A stretch of 64,000 nucleotides of DNA from Streptomyces broussonetiae (GCF_009796285.1 NZ_CP047020.1:9238001-9302000), one strand, 5' to 3'; counted from the stretch's first letter, positions 17,298 through 26,504 are shown. Notes: generated by a model from the letters alone, not told the origin. Translations and numbers: made by a program.

Positions 17298-17818
17298 GCG
17301 CCGCCACTCGCCGACACCCGTGACCCCGAACTCGTCGCCGCAGCCCTCGAAACGGACCCCGAAGCCGTCATGATCTGCCTCGGCGACCAGGATGACGTCC
17401 CCGCACTCCTCGGCGACCTGGTACCTCTGCTCGAAACACTCATCCTGGAACAACTCGACTCAGCCGACCATGACGAGTACCGGCGCTTCGCCGAACTCCT
17501 CGCCCATATCGAGGCCTGTGTGCTGCTCGGCCGGTGGTCACGCCGGATCGCTGCGTGCAGCTCGACCTTCGACATCTGCGGCACGACCAGTACCTTTCAC
17601 AGGGAGCATCCCCATGCCGCCCTGGCAAGAGACCTGATGCCTCCCTCGCTCCTCGACATCACCCGACCGTGGATCGGGGCAGCGATCGCCCCCCGGCGGC
17701 GCACGGCATGGAAACGCCGTTGCCTCAGCCCGCGTTGATCTCTAAGGTCAGTCGGGTGACTGCCGGGTCGGCCATGGGCCATGCACGAGTGAGGTTCCCG
17801 GCCTCGGCGTGAGCGCGA
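17298..17818 (+). other. Unrecognised coding remnant after the aldo/keto reductase
   Basis: The forward frame is open from about 17300 and reads DTRDPELVAAALETDPEAVM, then LLGDLVPLLETLILEQLD and DEYRRFAELLAHIEACVLL. These are amphipathic helices with good codon bias, ending at TGA 17738 after composition deteriorates near 17540. There is no start with a ribosome site and no family I recognise. I take it as the C-terminal part of a lost helical-repeat protein. Confidence 0.35.
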
Positions 17819-17847
17819 GGCGGACAAGAGGTCCGCCTTCCTTCTCC
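17819..17847. terminator. Hairpin terminator with pyrimidine tail
   Basis: GGCGGAC (17819-17825) and GTCCGCC (17831-17837) form a perfect stem with an AAGAG loop, followed by TTCCTTCTCC. It lies between the remnant of the reductase operon and the VOC gene. Confidence 0.6.
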
Positions 17848-17919
17848 GTGTCTTTGCTTCCGGCGCCGGCGCGTGGCGCCCTATTTCCAGCAGATCGCAA
17901 GACCGGAGACACAGCACCG

Positions 17920-18348
17920 ATGTCCTATGGCCAGCAGTACCCCGACGTATCCGAGCTGCCGGCGGCCGCCGTCCAGCTGAACCACACCGCCGTCTACGCC
18001 AGCGACCGGCACCTGTCTGCCGAGTTCATCGCCGCGATCCTGGGCCTGAAGGTCGGCGCCCCGTTCGGGCCGTTCCTGCCCGTCGACCTCGGCAACGGCG
18101 TGACACTCGACTACTACGAGAAGCGCGACGAGCCGATCCAGTCGCAGCACTACGCCTTCATCGTGCCCGAGGCGCAGTTCGACACCATGATCGCCCGCTT
18201 GGAGGCGGTCGGAGTCACCTACTACGCCGACCCCGGCCATACCGAACCCGGCCGGATCAACCGTCTGTTCGGCGGTCGTGGCGCCTACTTCGACGACCCG
18301 GACGGCCACAACTTGGAGATCATGACCCGGCCCTACGTCCGGCCCTGA
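17920..18348 (+). CDS. VOC (glyoxalase/bleomycin-resistance) family protein
   Basis: A 142-residue vicinal-oxygen-chelate protein with two beta-alpha-beta-beta-beta modules. The metal-binding positions are likely the His in VQLNHTAVYASD (about residue 22), the His in SQHYAFIVPE (about 72) and the Glu in DPDGHNLEIM (about 134). ATG 17920 is preferred to the in-frame codon at 17809, since GGAGA precedes it and the fold begins there. It may be a dioxygenase, an isomerase or a small-molecule binding protein. The position beside other redox genes fits electrophile handling. Confidence 0.82.
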   Translation: MSYGQQYPDVSELPAAAVQLNHTAVYASDRHLSAEFIAAILGLKVGAPFGPFLPVDLGNGVTLDYYEKRDEPIQSQHYAFIVPEAQFDTMIARLEAVGVTYYADPGHTEPGRINRLFGGRGAYFDDPDGHNLEIMTRPYVRP

Positions 18349-18518
18349 GCAGACCGCCCGGCGACGGTCCGTCGGCCTTCCCACCGAGCGGCTCTCGGAT
18401 GCGGCTGATCCGCGTCGTGCATGCCCACGAAGTTCCGGCCGATGATCTCGGTGCGCTGAAAGCCGTACGGTCCGCCCTCGACGGCTGCGAGGGCGCACTG
18501 TACGGCTTGGCCCGGCGG

Positions 18519-18965
18519 TCAGCGGGCGGGCACCTCGAACCCGAGGGCGGTCAGGGCGTCTTCGGCGGCTTGCTGGTCCTGCTCGTAGCTGCCGCCGGAG
18601 ATTCCGAGGCCGCCAACGCACTGGCCGTGGTCGATGAGCGGGTAGCCGCCGCCGACTGCCATCAGGCGCGGGTGACCGGCCAGCGGCGCGATCCGCGGAT
18701 TGGCAAGGTAGTCGTTCCACGCGTGGGTGGGGGTGTGGAAGGAGGCTGCGGTCCAGGCCTTGTCGACGGCGACCTCGGTGGTGAGGAAGGGCGCGTCGTC
18801 GGCGCGGTCGAACGCCTTGAGGTGCCCGCCCGCATCGGTGACGGCGACGGCGGCCGTGAAACCGATCCGGGTGGCGGCGGCGTGCACCGCCGCGATCAGT
18901 GCGCCTGCGGCGGCTTGGGTGATAGAGGAGGCAGGGGAGGACTTCGCAGGTGTGTCGGTGCTCAT
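18519..18965 (-). CDS. GlcG/HbpS family heme-binding-type protein
   Basis: A 148-residue single-domain protein with the GlcG/HbpS fold: AVAVTDAGGHLKAFDRADDA at about residues 38-57, KAWTAASFHTPT, and the closing GGYPLIDHGQCVGGLGISGG block. Relatives bind or degrade heme, or act as accessory sensors. ATG 18965 follows AAGGA. No signal peptide is seen, so unlike secreted HbpS it should be cytoplasmic. It forms a reverse-strand run with the NIPSNAP and quinone-reductase genes that ends at the HxlR promoter. Confidence 0.85.
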   Translation of the reverse strand: MSTDTPAKSSPASSITQAAAGALIAAVHAAATRIGFTAAVAVTDAGGHLKAFDRADDAPFLTTEVAVDKAWTAASFHTPTHAWNDYLANPRIAPLAGHPRLMAVGGGYPLIDHGQCVGGLGISGGSYEQDQQAAEDALTALGFEVPAR

Positions 18966-19039
18966 GAGCCGTTCCTTTGTTGCTGTGCCGTGCTGTGCCG
19001 TGCGGGTGGCGCCGTTCCGGGCGCAGTGGTGGGGCCGGG

Positions 19040-19360
19040 TCACCGCAGTGGTGAGGCGGTGGTGGGGACCACCCGGGTGACTACGGTCCGCTCGGGGATC
19101 AGCAGGCCGTGGACGACCGGGCCGATCTCGTTCTTCCAGCGGTCGTGGTCGTACACGGCCGCGTACAGTGCCTCGCTCTGGGCCTCGTCCTCGAACCGGC
19201 GGATCCACACATAGCCGTCCTCGTCCTCGTCATCGACGAAGGAGCCGGTCACGTCCATGCCCAGCGAGGCCTGGAACGGGATGACCACGTCTTCCATGTA
19301 GCGCACCCACTCCTCGCGGCGTCCGGGCTGCGCCTGGTAGCGGCGGATCTCGTAATACAC
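19040..19360 (-). CDS. NIPSNAP family protein
   Basis: A 106-residue ferredoxin-like alpha/beta barrel protein. It opens with YYEIRRYQAQPGRREEWVRY and contains YVWIRRFEDEAQSEALY, both typical of NIPSNAP/Dabb-like proteins. The biochemical role is undefined in the family. It lies 30 bases after the quinone reductase gene and 74 bases before the GlcG-type gene, so it is probably the middle gene of a three-gene operon. Confidence 0.85.
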   Translation of the reverse strand: MYYEIRRYQAQPGRREEWVRYMEDVVIPFQASLGMDVTGSFVDDEDEDGYVWIRRFEDEAQSEALYAAVYDHDRWKNEIGPVVHGLLIPERTVVTRVVPTTASPLR

Positions 19361-19390
19361 GGTGCTACTCCAAAGTACGTGCTTGGATGG

Positions 19391-20359
19391 TCAGTTGGAG
19401 ACGGTGAGGACGAGCTTGCCGCGAGTGCGGCCCGCCTCGCCGCGGGCGTGGGCCGGGCCGGCCTGCTCCAGCGGGAAGGTCTCCTCCACCTCGACGGCGA
19501 CGTGGCCCGCGTCGATCAGGTCGGCGATCCTCGTCAGCGCGGTACCGTCCGGCTCGACGAGGAACGGGGTGACCCGCACGCCGGCCGCCTCGGCAGCCTG
19601 GGCCAGGTCCGGCGAGACGCCGGCCGGAATCGCGACCAACAGGCCACCGGGACGCAGGACCTTCAGGGATCGAGTGCTGGTCCGGTCATGGTCATCGCCC
19701 ACCAGGTCGATGACGACGTCCACGTCGGCAGTGGCGTCCTCGAAGCGGGTGGTGGTGTAGTCGATGGTCTCCTCCGCGCCGAGTTCCTTGAGCCAGGGAT
19801 GACGGGCGGCGCCGGCGGTGGCGATCACGCGGGCGCCCAGATGCCGGGCGAACTGGACCGCGAAATGGCCGACCCCGCCCGCGGCGGCGGTGACCAGGAC
19901 GCGCTGGCCCGCCTGGACGTGGGCGGTGTCGACCACGGCCTGCCAGGCGGTCAGCGCCGCCAGCGGCACGGCGGCGGCGTGCACGTGGTCAAGGGTGGCG
20001 GGCTTGCGGGCGAACTGCCGGGCCGGGGCAGTCACGTACTCGGCGTAGGCGTTCGCGACGCGCGGGAACCACGGCATGCCGTACACCTCGTCGCCGGCCT
20101 TCAGGGTGGTCACACCGAAGCCGACCTCCTCCACCACCCCCGACACGTCCCAGCCCAGGGTGAACGGCGGCTCACCGAGCAGGCCGGCCATGCCGGTACC
20201 GCCGCGGGTCTTCCAGTCCACCGGGTTGATCCCGGCCGCGTGGACCCTCACCAGCACCTCGGTGGGCAGCGGCGTCGGGCGCGGCACCTGCTGGACCCGC
20301 AGCACCTCCGGTCCGCCGAAACCGTCCTGGACCACCGCGCGCATCATGTCTGCGGACAT
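19391..20359 (-). CDS. NADPH-dependent quinone oxidoreductase (medium-chain dehydrogenase, zinc-free)
   Basis: A 322-residue medium-chain dehydrogenase/reductase. AGINPVDWKTRGG (about 44-56) and LGWDVSGVVEEVG (about 69-81) are the catalytic-domain markers, and VLVTAAAGGVGHFAVQFARH (about 151-170) is the NADPH-binding loop. The structural and catalytic zinc cysteines are absent, which places it with quinone oxidoreductases that reduce quinones and enals. It is divergent from the HxlR regulator, whose operator lies between the two. That arrangement is typical of quinone or aldehyde stress sensing. Confidence 0.9.
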   Translation of the reverse strand: MSADMMRAVVQDGFGGPEVLRVQQVPRPTPLPTEVLVRVHAAGINPVDWKTRGGTGMAGLLGEPPFTLGWDVSGVVEEVGFGVTTLKAGDEVYGMPWFPRVANAYAEYVTAPARQFARKPATLDHVHAAAVPLAALTAWQAVVDTAHVQAGQRVLVTAAAGGVGHFAVQFARHLGARVIATAGAARHPWLKELGAEETIDYTTTRFEDATADVDVVIDLVGDDHDRTSTRSLKVLRPGGLLVAIPAGVSPDLAQAAEAAGVRVTPFLVEPDGTALTRIADLIDAGHVAVEVEETFPLEQAGPAHARGEAGRTRGKLVLTVSN

Positions 20360-20439
20360 ACGTCATCTCCTGAAAAGGCACTCTGCGGAAGGCCCTTGGC
20401 GGGCCCTCCCGTGGACGTCGACGACGCTATCCCCAGGGG

Positions 20440-20479
20440 TATAGTTACCTTCAAGGTCCAGTACTTCCCTTTGGGAAGT
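20440..20479. promoter_or_regulatory. HxlR promoter and operator
   Basis: ACTTCCC (20463-20469) and GGGAAGT (20473-20479) form a perfect inverted repeat around TTT. Outer AGGT/ACCT bases extend the symmetry. A TATAGT -10 hexamer lies at 20440-20445 with TCGACG about 16 bases upstream. The palindrome covers the likely start of transcription of the HxlR gene and the upstream region of the quinone reductase, so it could control both. Confidence 0.6.
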
Positions 20480-20500
20480 GACCTGGTGAGGAGAGTGAGC

Positions 20501-20878
20501 ATGACGACCACCTGCCCCAGCGGCCAGCACTCGCACCACGACGTCTACGCCGCCCAGTGCCCCTGCCGCGCCCTGCTCGACCTGCTCGCCAACAAGTGGT
20601 CCGCGCTGGCCATCGGCGCCCTCGAGGACGGCCCCCAGCGCTTCGGGGAACTCCAGCGCAGGCTCCAGGGCGTCAGCCCCAAGGTGCTCACCCAGACACT
20701 CCGCCGCCTGGAGGACTTCGGCATCCTCGACCGCACCGTCTATCCCGCCGTCCCGCTGCACGTCGAGTACGCCCTCACCCCCCTCGGGCAGAGCGCCGCG
20801 ATCCCGCTCAACGCCCTGCGCTCATGGGTCGAGGAGAACGTCGACCACGCTCTCCGGCCTGAACCGGCCGTGTCGTAA
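20501..20878 (+). CDS. HxlR family transcriptional regulator
   Basis: A 125-residue winged-helix protein. CPCRALLDLLANKWSALAIG at about residues 22-41 and FGELQRRLQGVSPKVLTQTL with LRRLEDFGILDR give the HxlR signature. Cysteines at about 5, 20 and 22 could serve as redox or electrophile sensors, as known for some HxlR members (for example the quinone/aldehyde sensors). The ATG at 20501 follows GAGGAG by 7 bases. It probably regulates the divergent quinone reductase operon. Confidence 0.9.
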   Translation: MTTTCPSGQHSHHDVYAAQCPCRALLDLLANKWSALAIGALEDGPQRFGELQRRLQGVSPKVLTQTLRRLEDFGILDRTVYPAVPLHVEYALTPLGQSAAIPLNALRSWVEENVDHALRPEPAVS

Positions 20879-21307
20879 CGAGGCAAACAGTTCTGTACCC
20901 CGGTACGCGCGACACCGTGCGGCACCCGGACCAGGCTGTCGGCGCACGGGCGCCCGTTGCAACCGCCACGTACGGTCGATCCGCGCTCGGACTTCTGTGA
21001 ACCCGCATCCTCACCCAGCCATGAGCCGCGCCACGGAAGCCGCCTCGCGGGCCGCCACGATGCCGGGTGCGCATCTGCGGGCGGAGTCGTTGAGGGCTGC
21101 GTGGTGGTTGTGTCGGATCTGGAGGGTCAGAGGGCCAGAGGGTCAGGGTGAGGGTGGAGCCGTGCGGCCGGAAGAGCACGAACTCCCCGGTGCAGGGCCC
21201 CGCTCGAAACACGCGATCAGGCCTGGTCATGCTCCAGGCCTTGGTGCACGTACGGCCTCAACGGCCAGCAGTAATGCAGTAATGCCTAGGTTCGTTAGGA
21301 TGCCGCC
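20879..21307. other. Gene-free stretch
   Basis: No gene is supported. There is a short purine-rich direct repeat (AGAGGGCCAGAGGGTCAGGG near 21125-21145). TAGGATGCCGCC just before 21308 serves as the weak translation start region of the GlxA-type gene. Nothing else was recognised. Confidence 0.5.
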
Positions 21308-22306
21308 ATGAGCGTCCATCGAGTCGCTGTGCTGGCGCTGGACGGGATGTCCCCACTCGACCTGGCCATCCCTTTGCAGATCTTTCGCTCGCGCACCGGG
21401 ACCCCGTACGAGATCTCCGTGTGCGGACCGACCGGCCTCGCCCCCACCTCCAACGGCCTCCCGCTGGCCGTCACCAACGGACTGGACGTCCTGCGCGCAG
21501 CCGACACGCTGATCGTTCCGGGGTTCGATCCAGGGGTGGCGCCGCAGCCGGAGCCGGTGCCGCCGGCAGTGCTGGACGCACTGGCCACGGCCCGCGACCA
21601 GGGCCGGCGGGTGGTGTCCATCTGCACCGGCGCGTTCGCGCTGGCCGAGGCGGGTCTGCTCGACGGACTGCACGCCACCACACACTGGCAGTACACGGAC
21701 GAACTCGAGCGCGAATACCCGGCCGTGCACGTGGACCGTGACGTGTTGTACGTGGACGAGGGCGACATTCTCACCTCGGCCGGGGTCTGCTGCGGCATCG
21801 ACCTGTGCCTGCACATCGTGCGCCGTGACCTGGGCGCTGTCGTGGCCAATCAGATTGCCCGGGGCATCGTCGCCGCTCCCCACCGCGAGGGCGGCCAGGC
21901 CCAGTACGTACCCGCGCCCGTCGCGGTCACCGGCGAAACGGCGCTGGCCAAGACCCGGGCCTGGGCTCTGGAACGCCTCGGGCAGCCGCTCGCCGTGGCC
22001 CAACTCGCCCGCCACGCAGGCCTGTCCGAGCGCTCGTTCATGCGCCGGTTCGTCAACGAGACCGGCACGACGCCACTGCAGTGGCTGGTGGACGCCCGGC
22101 TCGGCCTGGCACGCGAACTCCTGGAGACCACGGATCACTCGATCGACCTCGTGGCACGTGACTCGGGCCTGGGCTCGGCCGCCAACCTGCGACTGCATTT
22201 CCGGCGTGCCCTCAGCACCACACCGACCGCATACCGGCGCGCCTTCACCCGCGGTGGCAGTTCGCCGTCCGGCATCGGCGATCGGACCACGGCGGGGCGG
22301 CGTTGA
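21308..22306 (+). CDS. GlxA family (DJ-1/PfpI plus AraC) transcriptional regulator
   Basis: A 332-residue two-domain protein. Residues about 1-185 form a DJ-1/PfpI-like domain with SICTGAFALAEAGLLDG (nucleophile-elbow cysteine at about 103) and the family marker ATTHWQYTDEL. Residues about 220-320 are an AraC helix-turn-helix pair (LAQ-type LARHAGLSERSFMRRFVNET and ARDSGLGSAANLRLHFRRAL). GlxA proteins control nitrogen, amine or lipid catabolism genes in other bacteria. There is no neighbouring target gene here, so its regulon is unknown. Confidence 0.9.
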   Translation: MSVHRVAVLALDGMSPLDLAIPLQIFRSRTGTPYEISVCGPTGLAPTSNGLPLAVTNGLDVLRAADTLIVPGFDPGVAPQPEPVPPAVLDALATARDQGRRVVSICTGAFALAEAGLLDGLHATTHWQYTDELEREYPAVHVDRDVLYVDEGDILTSAGVCCGIDLCLHIVRRDLGAVVANQIARGIVAAPHREGGQAQYVPAPVAVTGETALAKTRAWALERLGQPLAVAQLARHAGLSERSFMRRFVNETGTTPLQWLVDARLGLARELLETTDHSIDLVARDSGLGSAANLRLHFRRALSTTPTAYRRAFTRGGSSPSGIGDRTTAGRR

Positions 22307-22405
22307 GGCAGTGATCGGGCTGGGTCGGCCGCTCGGCCCGGGTGCCCACCACTTGTGTCAGCCCGCTCACCTCGCAGGGGTCTCTTGCTCCTCCCCGGAG
22401 GGCAG

Positions 22406-22760
22406 TTGACGGCCTTCCTGCCGGCTTCCGGTACTGCGACCGCTGCATGGCCTGATCGGTCTTCGACCGGACGGAACCTGTCCCGAGGACGTCGAGGGGC
22501 AGACGGAATGGGCCCTTCGCCGTACGGAGGAGATTCTCCGCCTGGAGGGCTTGGGCCTGACGGACCTGGTTGAGGTGGTCAGCTACCACGTCGACATCCA
22601 CGCGAACCTTCCCGGCTTCCTGGAAGTGAAGACCCGCTTCTTCAAGGAATCACTGCCCGCCTTGCCGCGTACCCGGCATGAATGTCCTGGCACTCGGCCG
22701 CTCGACGTCCCCCGGCTCCGAGGCCGCTCCCGTGGCGTCGTCGGCCGTCGGCCGTACGCG
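22406..22760 (+). pseudogene. RidA/YjgF family protein, frameshifted
   Basis: Three consecutive frames reconstruct a RidA-type protein. TTG 22406 behind GGAGGGCAG reads LTAFLPASGTATA. After a shift at about 22445 comes GLIGLRPDGTCPEDVEGQTE, then EILRLEGLGLTDLVEVVSYH and FLEVKTRFFKESLPAL. After a second shift at about 22670 comes a degenerate tail. RidA proteins deaminate reactive enamines. With two indels this copy cannot be translated through. Confidence 0.6.
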
Positions 22761-22852
22761 ATGCGCCGGCCGTCGCGGTGGCGGTGCGGTGCTGGTACCG
22801 CAGTGTCCCTCGCCCTGACTGCCGGCCGGCGCAGTGTGTGTGCGGCCCCTTG

Positions 22853-23413
22853 TCAGTCCGACGGGGGAGCGTCGTGCAGGATCCGCTGGAACAGACGATG
22901 GTCCCGCCACTGCCCATTGATGTGCAGATAGCGCGGAGCCACGCCGATCGGCTCGAAACCGTTCTTCTCCAACACGCGCTGCGACGGGGCGTTGTCGAGG
23001 AGCGTGGTGGCCTCGACGCGATGCAGGCCGATGATGTCGCGGGCCGCGCGGCAGATGCCTGCCACCGCCGAGCCCGCGAGACCCTGGTTCTGCCGGTCGG
23101 CCGCCACCCAGTACCCCAGGTACGCGCTGCGGAACGGCCCGAAGACCAGTCCGGAGAGGGTGATCGTGCCGACGATCGAGCCTTCGCCCTCGCACACCCA
23201 CGGCACGATCCGGCCGTGGGTGAACTCTTGCAAGCGTCCGGCGATGCGCTCGGCCTGCCCCGCGACGGTGAAGAAGCTGTCCGGGCGGCGCGGTTCCCAC
23301 GGAGCCAGGTGCTTCCAGTTGGTCACATAAGCGGCGTGCAGTGCTTCCGCATCATCGAGGGAGACGAGCCGCAACACGACGCCACCCGGCAGTAATTCAG
23401 GAGGAATGAGCAC
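22853..23413 (-). CDS. GNAT family N-acetyltransferase, RimJ/RimL type
   Basis: A 186-residue acetyltransferase of the ribosomal-protein-alanine acetyltransferase subgroup. APWEPRRPDSFFT is the family's N-terminal marker. AYLGYWVAADRQNQGLAGSA (about 97-116) is motif A with the QNQGLA acetyl-CoA loop, and NAPSQRVLEKNGFEPIGVAP is motif B. The GTG start at 23411-23413 has only a weak ribosome site. The substrate, whether a protein N-terminus or an antibiotic, is not determined. Confidence 0.85.
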   Translation of the reverse strand: MLIPPELLPGGVVLRLVSLDDAEALHAAYVTNWKHLAPWEPRRPDSFFTVAGQAERIAGRLQEFTHGRIVPWVCEGEGSIVGTITLSGLVFGPFRSAYLGYWVAADRQNQGLAGSAVAGICRAARDIIGLHRVEATTLLDNAPSQRVLEKNGFEPIGVAPRYLHINGQWRDHRLFQRILHDAPPSD

Positions 23414-23522
23414 CCGAGCACTCTAATACTGCGGCTACGGGAGCGGTGCTTGCCGTGAAGGTACCTCCAACCCTCGTACTCTGGGGGAGTCCACGCGACT
23501 GTGTTCGCAACCGTCGTCGTGC

Positions 23523-25619
23523 TCATCCGTTCTTCGCGGTGGGCGCGACGGTGATGGTGCACAGTCGCTTGGTGGCCCGGGTGAGGGCTACGTACAGGTC
23601 GCGCTCGCCCCCGGGGCGGGCGGCGGTGATCCCGTCCGGGTCGACCACGACGGTGGCGTCGAACTCCAGGCCGCGCGCCTGCGAGACCGGCACCAGTCGG
23701 GCATGCTGCTCGATCCCCGCAGCCGTGAGCTGCTCCGTCCTGTCATCGGCGCAGATCACCCCGACCAACTCGCCCGGGTACGCGGCGCCCTGTTCCCGCA
23801 GCTCCCGCGCGAGGGCGGCGACGAGCGACTCCGGGGCCGCGACGAGGGTTCGAGGCACCTCGCCGCGCCGGATCGATCGGATGGCCGGCCGGGCCGGGGC
23901 GATCCGGGCGAGCAAGTCCTCTGTGGCGGCGAGGATCTCCTGCGTGGTCCGGTAGCTGACGGTCAGGGTGCGCAGGTCGAAGCGCCGTCCGAGGTCCGGG
24001 CCGAGTGCCTCCTTCCAGTCCCGGGCCGCAGTCGCCGGGCCCGCCTGGGCGAAATCTCCGACCAGCGTCATCGACCTGCCCGGGCAACGGCGCACGATCA
24101 TCCGCCACTGCATGACGGTGAGTTCCTGCGCCTCGTCCACGACGACGTGCCCGAAGACGTGCTCGGGCGGGCCGTCGACCAGGCTCGCCGCCTCGTCGAG
24201 AAGCGGCACATCAGCATCCGTCCAGGGCGCACCGGGCGTTCGCCGCAGCAGGGCCCGCTGGTCGTCGGTGAACTCCCACAGGTACGCGGCCAGCGCGTCG
24301 GCATCCGTCAGCAGCGCGCGGACCACGTCGACGGGCGTGAGCCGCGGCCACAGGTCCTCGACGGCCCGATCGAGCAAGGCATCGTCCAGGAGGTCGGCGC
24401 GCACGGCGTCGGCGTCGAACTCGTCGGCACCTGTGGCGGGCGTGTCGTCGACACCGAGGCGGCGCAGGTCCGCTGCCGCAACCCGGTCCAGGTCGAGGCC
24501 GGTAAGTTCCGCGACCTGAGCGTCGATGCGTTCGAGCGCCTCGGCGCCGCTGCGGGCAAGTTCTCGGACGAGGAAGTCGACCAGCACCTCCTTGAACAGC
24601 CGACGCGCCCGGTTGTGCGCGAGACCACTGGTCTGTGCCGACTCCCGCGCCTGTGCGACTTCCTTGTCCTGCAGGCGAATCCACTCCTGCCCGACCCGGA
24701 TGTCGAAGTCGCCGCCCGGAGCCTGCCGTGAGCGGACCACCGAGGCCAGCGCGTCGGCCAGTGCGGCACTCCCCTTCAGGCGCGCCACCTCGAAGGGGTC
24801 CGCGGCGCCCGGCGCAACGCCGGCCAGTTCCTCGCACGTCGCCAGGACGACGTCGTTCTCGCCGAGCGAGGGCAGGACGTGGCAGATGTAGTCGAGGAAC
24901 CGCGCGTTCGGCCCCAGTACGAGCACGCCGCGCTCTGACGCCTTCGGGAACGCGTACAGCACATATGCGGCGCGGTGCAGCGCCACGACCGTCTTTCCGG
25001 TGCCCGGACCACCCTGCACCACCGTTACCCCGCGGTGCGGCGACCGGACGATCGCGTCCTGTTCGGCCTGGAGCGTGGCAACCGCCGTACCCATTCGTCC
25101 GGTGCGCCTTTCCTGGAGCGCCGCGGTCAACGGGCCGTCGCCGACCACGTCCTGTCCGGTGGGCGCGGAGCCGTCAAGCAACTCGTCGCTCACCCCCACC
25201 ACGGTGCGGCCCGCCAGGCGCAGATGGCGGCGGCGCCGCAGCCCCATGGGATGAACCGGCGTCGCTTCGTAGAAAGGCCTCGCGGCCTCGGCTCGCCAGT
25301 CCACGAGCAGTGGCAGCTCGTCCGAGTCCCTGTGCAGTCCCAGTCGTCCGATCCGCAGGGCGGTACCGTCGGCCAGGTCGATCCGGCCGAAGACCAACCC
25401 GTCCTCGGCCCCCTCCAGCCGCCGAACCTCTCTCGTCAGCCGCCCGGCCGCCACTTCCCGTTCGTACGTCTCGCCCGCCCCGTCGGACGGCGTCGCGAGC
25501 ACGTGCGCCAGTTGCGCCCGAGTCTCGGCCAGCCGCATGTCGAGCAGTTCGCCTATGACGGACACCTGAACCCGCTCGAGCTCCACCTCGCGCGCGGCGC
25601 CATCGTTGATCTGCGACAA
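23523..25619 (-). CDS. HelD-like UvrD-family helicase (RNA polymerase-associated ATPase)
   Basis: A 698-residue superfamily 1 ATPase. The N-terminal coiled coil (residues about 8-75, GAAREVELERVQVSVIG) is the arm that HelD proteins insert into RNA polymerase. Walker A GGPGTGKT is at about 203-210, VVDEAQELT is Walker B, SYRTTQEI is motif IV and LYVALTRATKRL is motif VI. HelD recycles stalled RNA polymerase, and some actinobacterial members (HelR) displace rifamycins. The TTG start at 25617-25619 is chosen for GGGAGG 8 bases upstream, although the frame is open to 25946. I saw no rifamycin-associated element upstream. Confidence 0.85.
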   Translation of the reverse strand: MSQINDGAAREVELERVQVSVIGELLDMRLAETRAQLAHVLATPSDGAGETYEREVAAGRLTREVRRLEGAEDGLVFGRIDLADGTALRIGRLGLHRDSDELPLLVDWRAEAARPFYEATPVHPMGLRRRRHLRLAGRTVVGVSDELLDGSAPTGQDVVGDGPLTAALQERRTGRMGTAVATLQAEQDAIVRSPHRGVTVVQGGPGTGKTVVALHRAAYVLYAFPKASERGVLVLGPNARFLDYICHVLPSLGENDVVLATCEELAGVAPGAADPFEVARLKGSAALADALASVVRSRQAPGGDFDIRVGQEWIRLQDKEVAQARESAQTSGLAHNRARRLFKEVLVDFLVRELARSGAEALERIDAQVAELTGLDLDRVAAADLRRLGVDDTPATGADEFDADAVRADLLDDALLDRAVEDLWPRLTPVDVVRALLTDADALAAYLWEFTDDQRALLRRTPGAPWTDADVPLLDEAASLVDGPPEHVFGHVVVDEAQELTVMQWRMIVRRCPGRSMTLVGDFAQAGPATAARDWKEALGPDLGRRFDLRTLTVSYRTTQEILAATEDLLARIAPARPAIRSIRRGEVPRTLVAAPESLVAALARELREQGAAYPGELVGVICADDRTEQLTAAGIEQHARLVPVSQARGLEFDATVVVDPDGITAARPGGERDLYVALTRATKRLCTITVAPTAKNG

Positions 25620-26059
25620 GAAAGGGCCCTCCCGCCTCAACCGGTATTTCGAGGCGCCACTATGCAGACGGATTCCGGAAAAGTAAATCTTGACCAAACC
25701 AAGTGGAATGTGTCCTGCGATGCGGTACGACGGCCGCCTGTGGTTCCGGTATGGAGTGCAGTAGTTCACACACGACGGCATGGGGATCCAACCCGGAGCC
25801 TGGCTCGGAGCAGGGATATTCCGAGGAGCACCTTTTGTCGGTCGGTCGGTCGATCGATCGTAGGGACCGTCGAACGCCGTCCTCGGCGTCGTCCGGTAAA
25901 CGATCTTCAGGGTGCAGGCGGCCGATGCCGGGCACGTCGGCTGCAAGTAGGCTGCCCCAGGCTCGGCCCAGTCACTGGGGCAGGCTCGCCTGGGGGCGAT
26001 GGAACTGATGGCCCGTCATGGGTCCGCGGCTGTGGCATCGGCGGCTCGCCGGGCCGGTG
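25620..26059. other. Upstream region of the helicase gene, otherwise gene-free
   Basis: This stretch contains the helicase leader, a less GC-rich section at about 25670-25830 that may include its promoter, and a four-base tandem repeat at 25837-25860. No coding sequence is supported. Confidence 0.4.
25837..25860. repeat. Tetranucleotide tandem repeat
   Basis: GTCG is repeated four times and followed by ATCG twice (24 bases). It lies about 220 bases upstream of the helicase start, outside any supported gene. Confidence 0.7.
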
Positions 26060-26345
26060 GAGCCCTGGGGCTGGTGGCCGCCGCGGCCGTCGCGCTGACG
26101 ATGGTGCGTGTGATCACGTCGGTCCAGGGCCGGTCGGCCGGGAGGCGGAGGATACGGCGGCGGCCGGTCGTGCCGAAGGCGCGGCGGTGGGGAGCCGCCG
26201 TAACCGAAGACGGTGGGGCTCCCGGAGCCGGGCGGGGCCGGTCAGGGCGAGCGGGGGCATCCAGGCGAGCGACTCGAGGGCGACCTGGACGTTCTCCAGC
26301 CAGATCCGGTTCTGGGTGACGTCGTGCAGAAGCGGGTTGCCCGGA
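26060..26345 (-). mobile_element. IS1380-family transposase remnant, C-terminal end
   Basis: The reverse strand reads GNPLLHDVTQNRIWLENVQV, then ALESLAWMPPLALTGPARLR and EPHRLRLR. It then shifts frame into RRAFGTTGRRRILRLPADRP and WTDVIT. This order is the C-terminal end of IS1380-type transposases (QNRIWLE...LA...GxARxWEPRRLRLR...TGRR...WPWT). The catalytic DDE part and the inverted repeats were not found. Confidence 0.6.
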
Positions 26346-26504
26346 CCGGTGGCGCGGTCGGCCCGGTTGTGATCCCGGGCCCTCGCCCGCCGGCGCCGTC
26401 GCGGCTCTCGCCGTCCGGTTCGACGGCCGGTGTTCCTGCCGAGCCGGCTACCTCCTGCCCTGCCTGACGGACGGCGTTACTGAGCTTGACAGCGTGATGT
26501 CATT

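Noticed and set aside
19109..20500. Open extension of more than 450 codons before the HxlR gene
   Set aside because: It is antisense to the NIPSNAP and quinone reductase genes; HxlR homology begins at ATG 20501 with a good ribosome site.
21521..21545. GGTTCGATCC resembling a tRNA T-loop
   Set aside because: It lies inside the GlxA coding sequence, and no acceptor or anticodon stem can be formed around it.
25620..25760. Rifamycin-associated element upstream of the HelD-like gene
   Set aside because: Looked for because HelR genes carry one, but no 19-bp inverted repeat of that type is seen.
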